In this document: positions 13,110 to 13,413 of the stretch, one piece after another | Numbering within the stretch: position 1 is the first letter of the stretch | Layout of the letters: every line of letters begins with the position of its first letter | NCBI GenBank assembly: GCA_030018505.1 | Contig: JASEHO010000032.1 | Coordinates: 1 to 13,413, forward strand | Direction of reading: 5' to 3' | Origin: a bacterium | GTDB taxonomy: Bacteria > UBA9089 > UBA9088 > JAGUXG01 | Length of the DNA: 13,413 nucleotides | Program-made: the position numbers and the translations under genes | The notes under the pieces: model-generated | What the model was told of the DNA's origin: nothing | Database searches by the model: none | Seen by the model: only the letters and a program-made list of their open reading frames with translations

Positions 13110-13413
13110 TTATTTCAGTAACACTTTACCCATACTACAACTTTGACTTTTCTCCCGTATCTTTGCCATATTCTTAAGGTCATCATCCTCCTCTTTTCTT
13201 GGTGTCTCAAGGATAAAGGGGAATGGACAAAGAAGAGGATGATTGATTATCCTCTCAAAACCTTCCTTGCCAATTTTACCTTCTCCAATGTGCTCATGTC
13301 TATCTAAATGTGAGCCATAACCTCCTTTACAGTCGCTTCCATGCAAAATCTTTACCTTAGAAAGCCCAACTATATCATCAATCGTCTCAAGTGTTTCATC
13401 CAACCTATCCCTA
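13110..13413 (-). CDS. nfo: Endonuclease IV, C-terminal part (5' end outside window)
   Basis: Zinc-dependent AP endonuclease of base-excision repair, which cleaves DNA 5' to abasic sites. Only about 100 C-terminal residues are in the window. They contain HGSDCKGGYGSHLDRHEHIG, with the family's His, Asp and His metal ligands (the usual HxND reads HGSD), and PFILETP with the last Glu ligand. The frame continues open to the window edge. The final residues, after KIREK, run through the GTAAAGTGTTAC boundary motif, which encodes part of SMGKVLLK. The C-terminal tail therefore appears to have been extended by, or grown into, that repeat. The patatin-like gene follows after 5 bases. Confidence 0.93.
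   Translation of the reverse strand, partial: RDRLDETLETIDDIVGLSKVKILHGSDCKGGYGSHLDRHEHIGEGKIGKEGFERIINHPLLCPFPFILETPRKEEDDDLKNMAKIREKSQSCSMGKVLLK
13118..13129 (+). repeat. GTAACACTTTAC boundary motif, copy D
   Basis: The 12-bp core is identical to the copies after aroB and isocitrate dehydrogenase and is followed by the CCAT seen in copy B. Here it lies inside the last codons of nfo and just upstream of the patatin-like gene. It is in the opposite orientation relative to the local genes compared with copies A and B. Confidence 0.55.

Overview
The window reads as part of a chromosome from an uncultivated Gram-negative bacterium, moderately AT-rich. The Gram-negative inference rests on an O-antigen-ligase-type polymerase and a remnant of a periplasmic adaptor. 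The TPR-tailed O-antigen ligase, the long divergent class II aldolase, the AT-rich intergenic repeats and an 'ACCGCAGATACACAGAGG'-type spacer repeat remind me of subsurface candidate phyla such as Omnitrophota or Desantisbacteria. That placement is a guess from style, not a marker-gene assignment. No tRNA, rRNA, CRISPR array or transposase gene was seen.

Layout. (1) 1-2.1 kb, minus strand, is a decayed accessory zone. It holds a DpnA/M2.DpnII-like DNA methyltransferase, a 57-codon ORF whose start overlaps the methyltransferase stop where a restriction gene would be expected, a helix-turn-helix protein remnant, and a frameshifted HlyD/MacA-type membrane fusion protein pseudogene. (2) 2.1-5.45 kb, plus strand, is a housekeeping operon. 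It runs from a divergent class II (zinc) fructose-bisphosphate aldolase-like enzyme through a retropepsin-like aspartic protease and rpmA (L27) to obg. L21 (rplU), the usual partner of rpmA, is absent, and the protease sits directly upstream of rpmA. A good sigma70-type promoter lies well upstream, separated from the aldolase by an inverted-repeat element flanked by a 23-bp direct repeat. (3) 5.68-13.4 kb, minus strand. In transcription order this is nfo (partial), a cyclic-nucleotide-binding/patatin-like protein, an NAD-type isocitrate dehydrogenase, a repeat-rich gap, the O-antigen ligase/TPR protein, and aroB.

The most striking structural feature is a 1636-bp head-to-tail tandem duplication (6419-8054 and 8055-9690). 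I found only two differences between the copies, both synonymous in aroB. It leaves one complete ligase and one complete aroB, with an AroB N-terminal stub and a headless ligase fragment between them. The most striking protein feature is the patatin domain at 11626-13104. Its nucleophile elbow, normally G-x-S-x-G, reads A-T-G-S-S, and its oxyanion-hole motif has also changed, while the cyclic-nucleotide pocket looks intact. It looks like a nucleotide-sensing pseudo-lipase.

Two dispersed non-coding signals recur. One is a GTAACACTTTAC motif, found four times at gene boundaries. The other is an AT-rich inverted-repeat spacer of about 110-180 bp, found downstream of both aroB and the isocitrate dehydrogenase, with a loosely similar element upstream of the aldolase. 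I did not find a clearly new multi-gene system. The best candidates for novelty are the pseudo-patatin, the protease-L27 linkage and the dispersed boundary motif.
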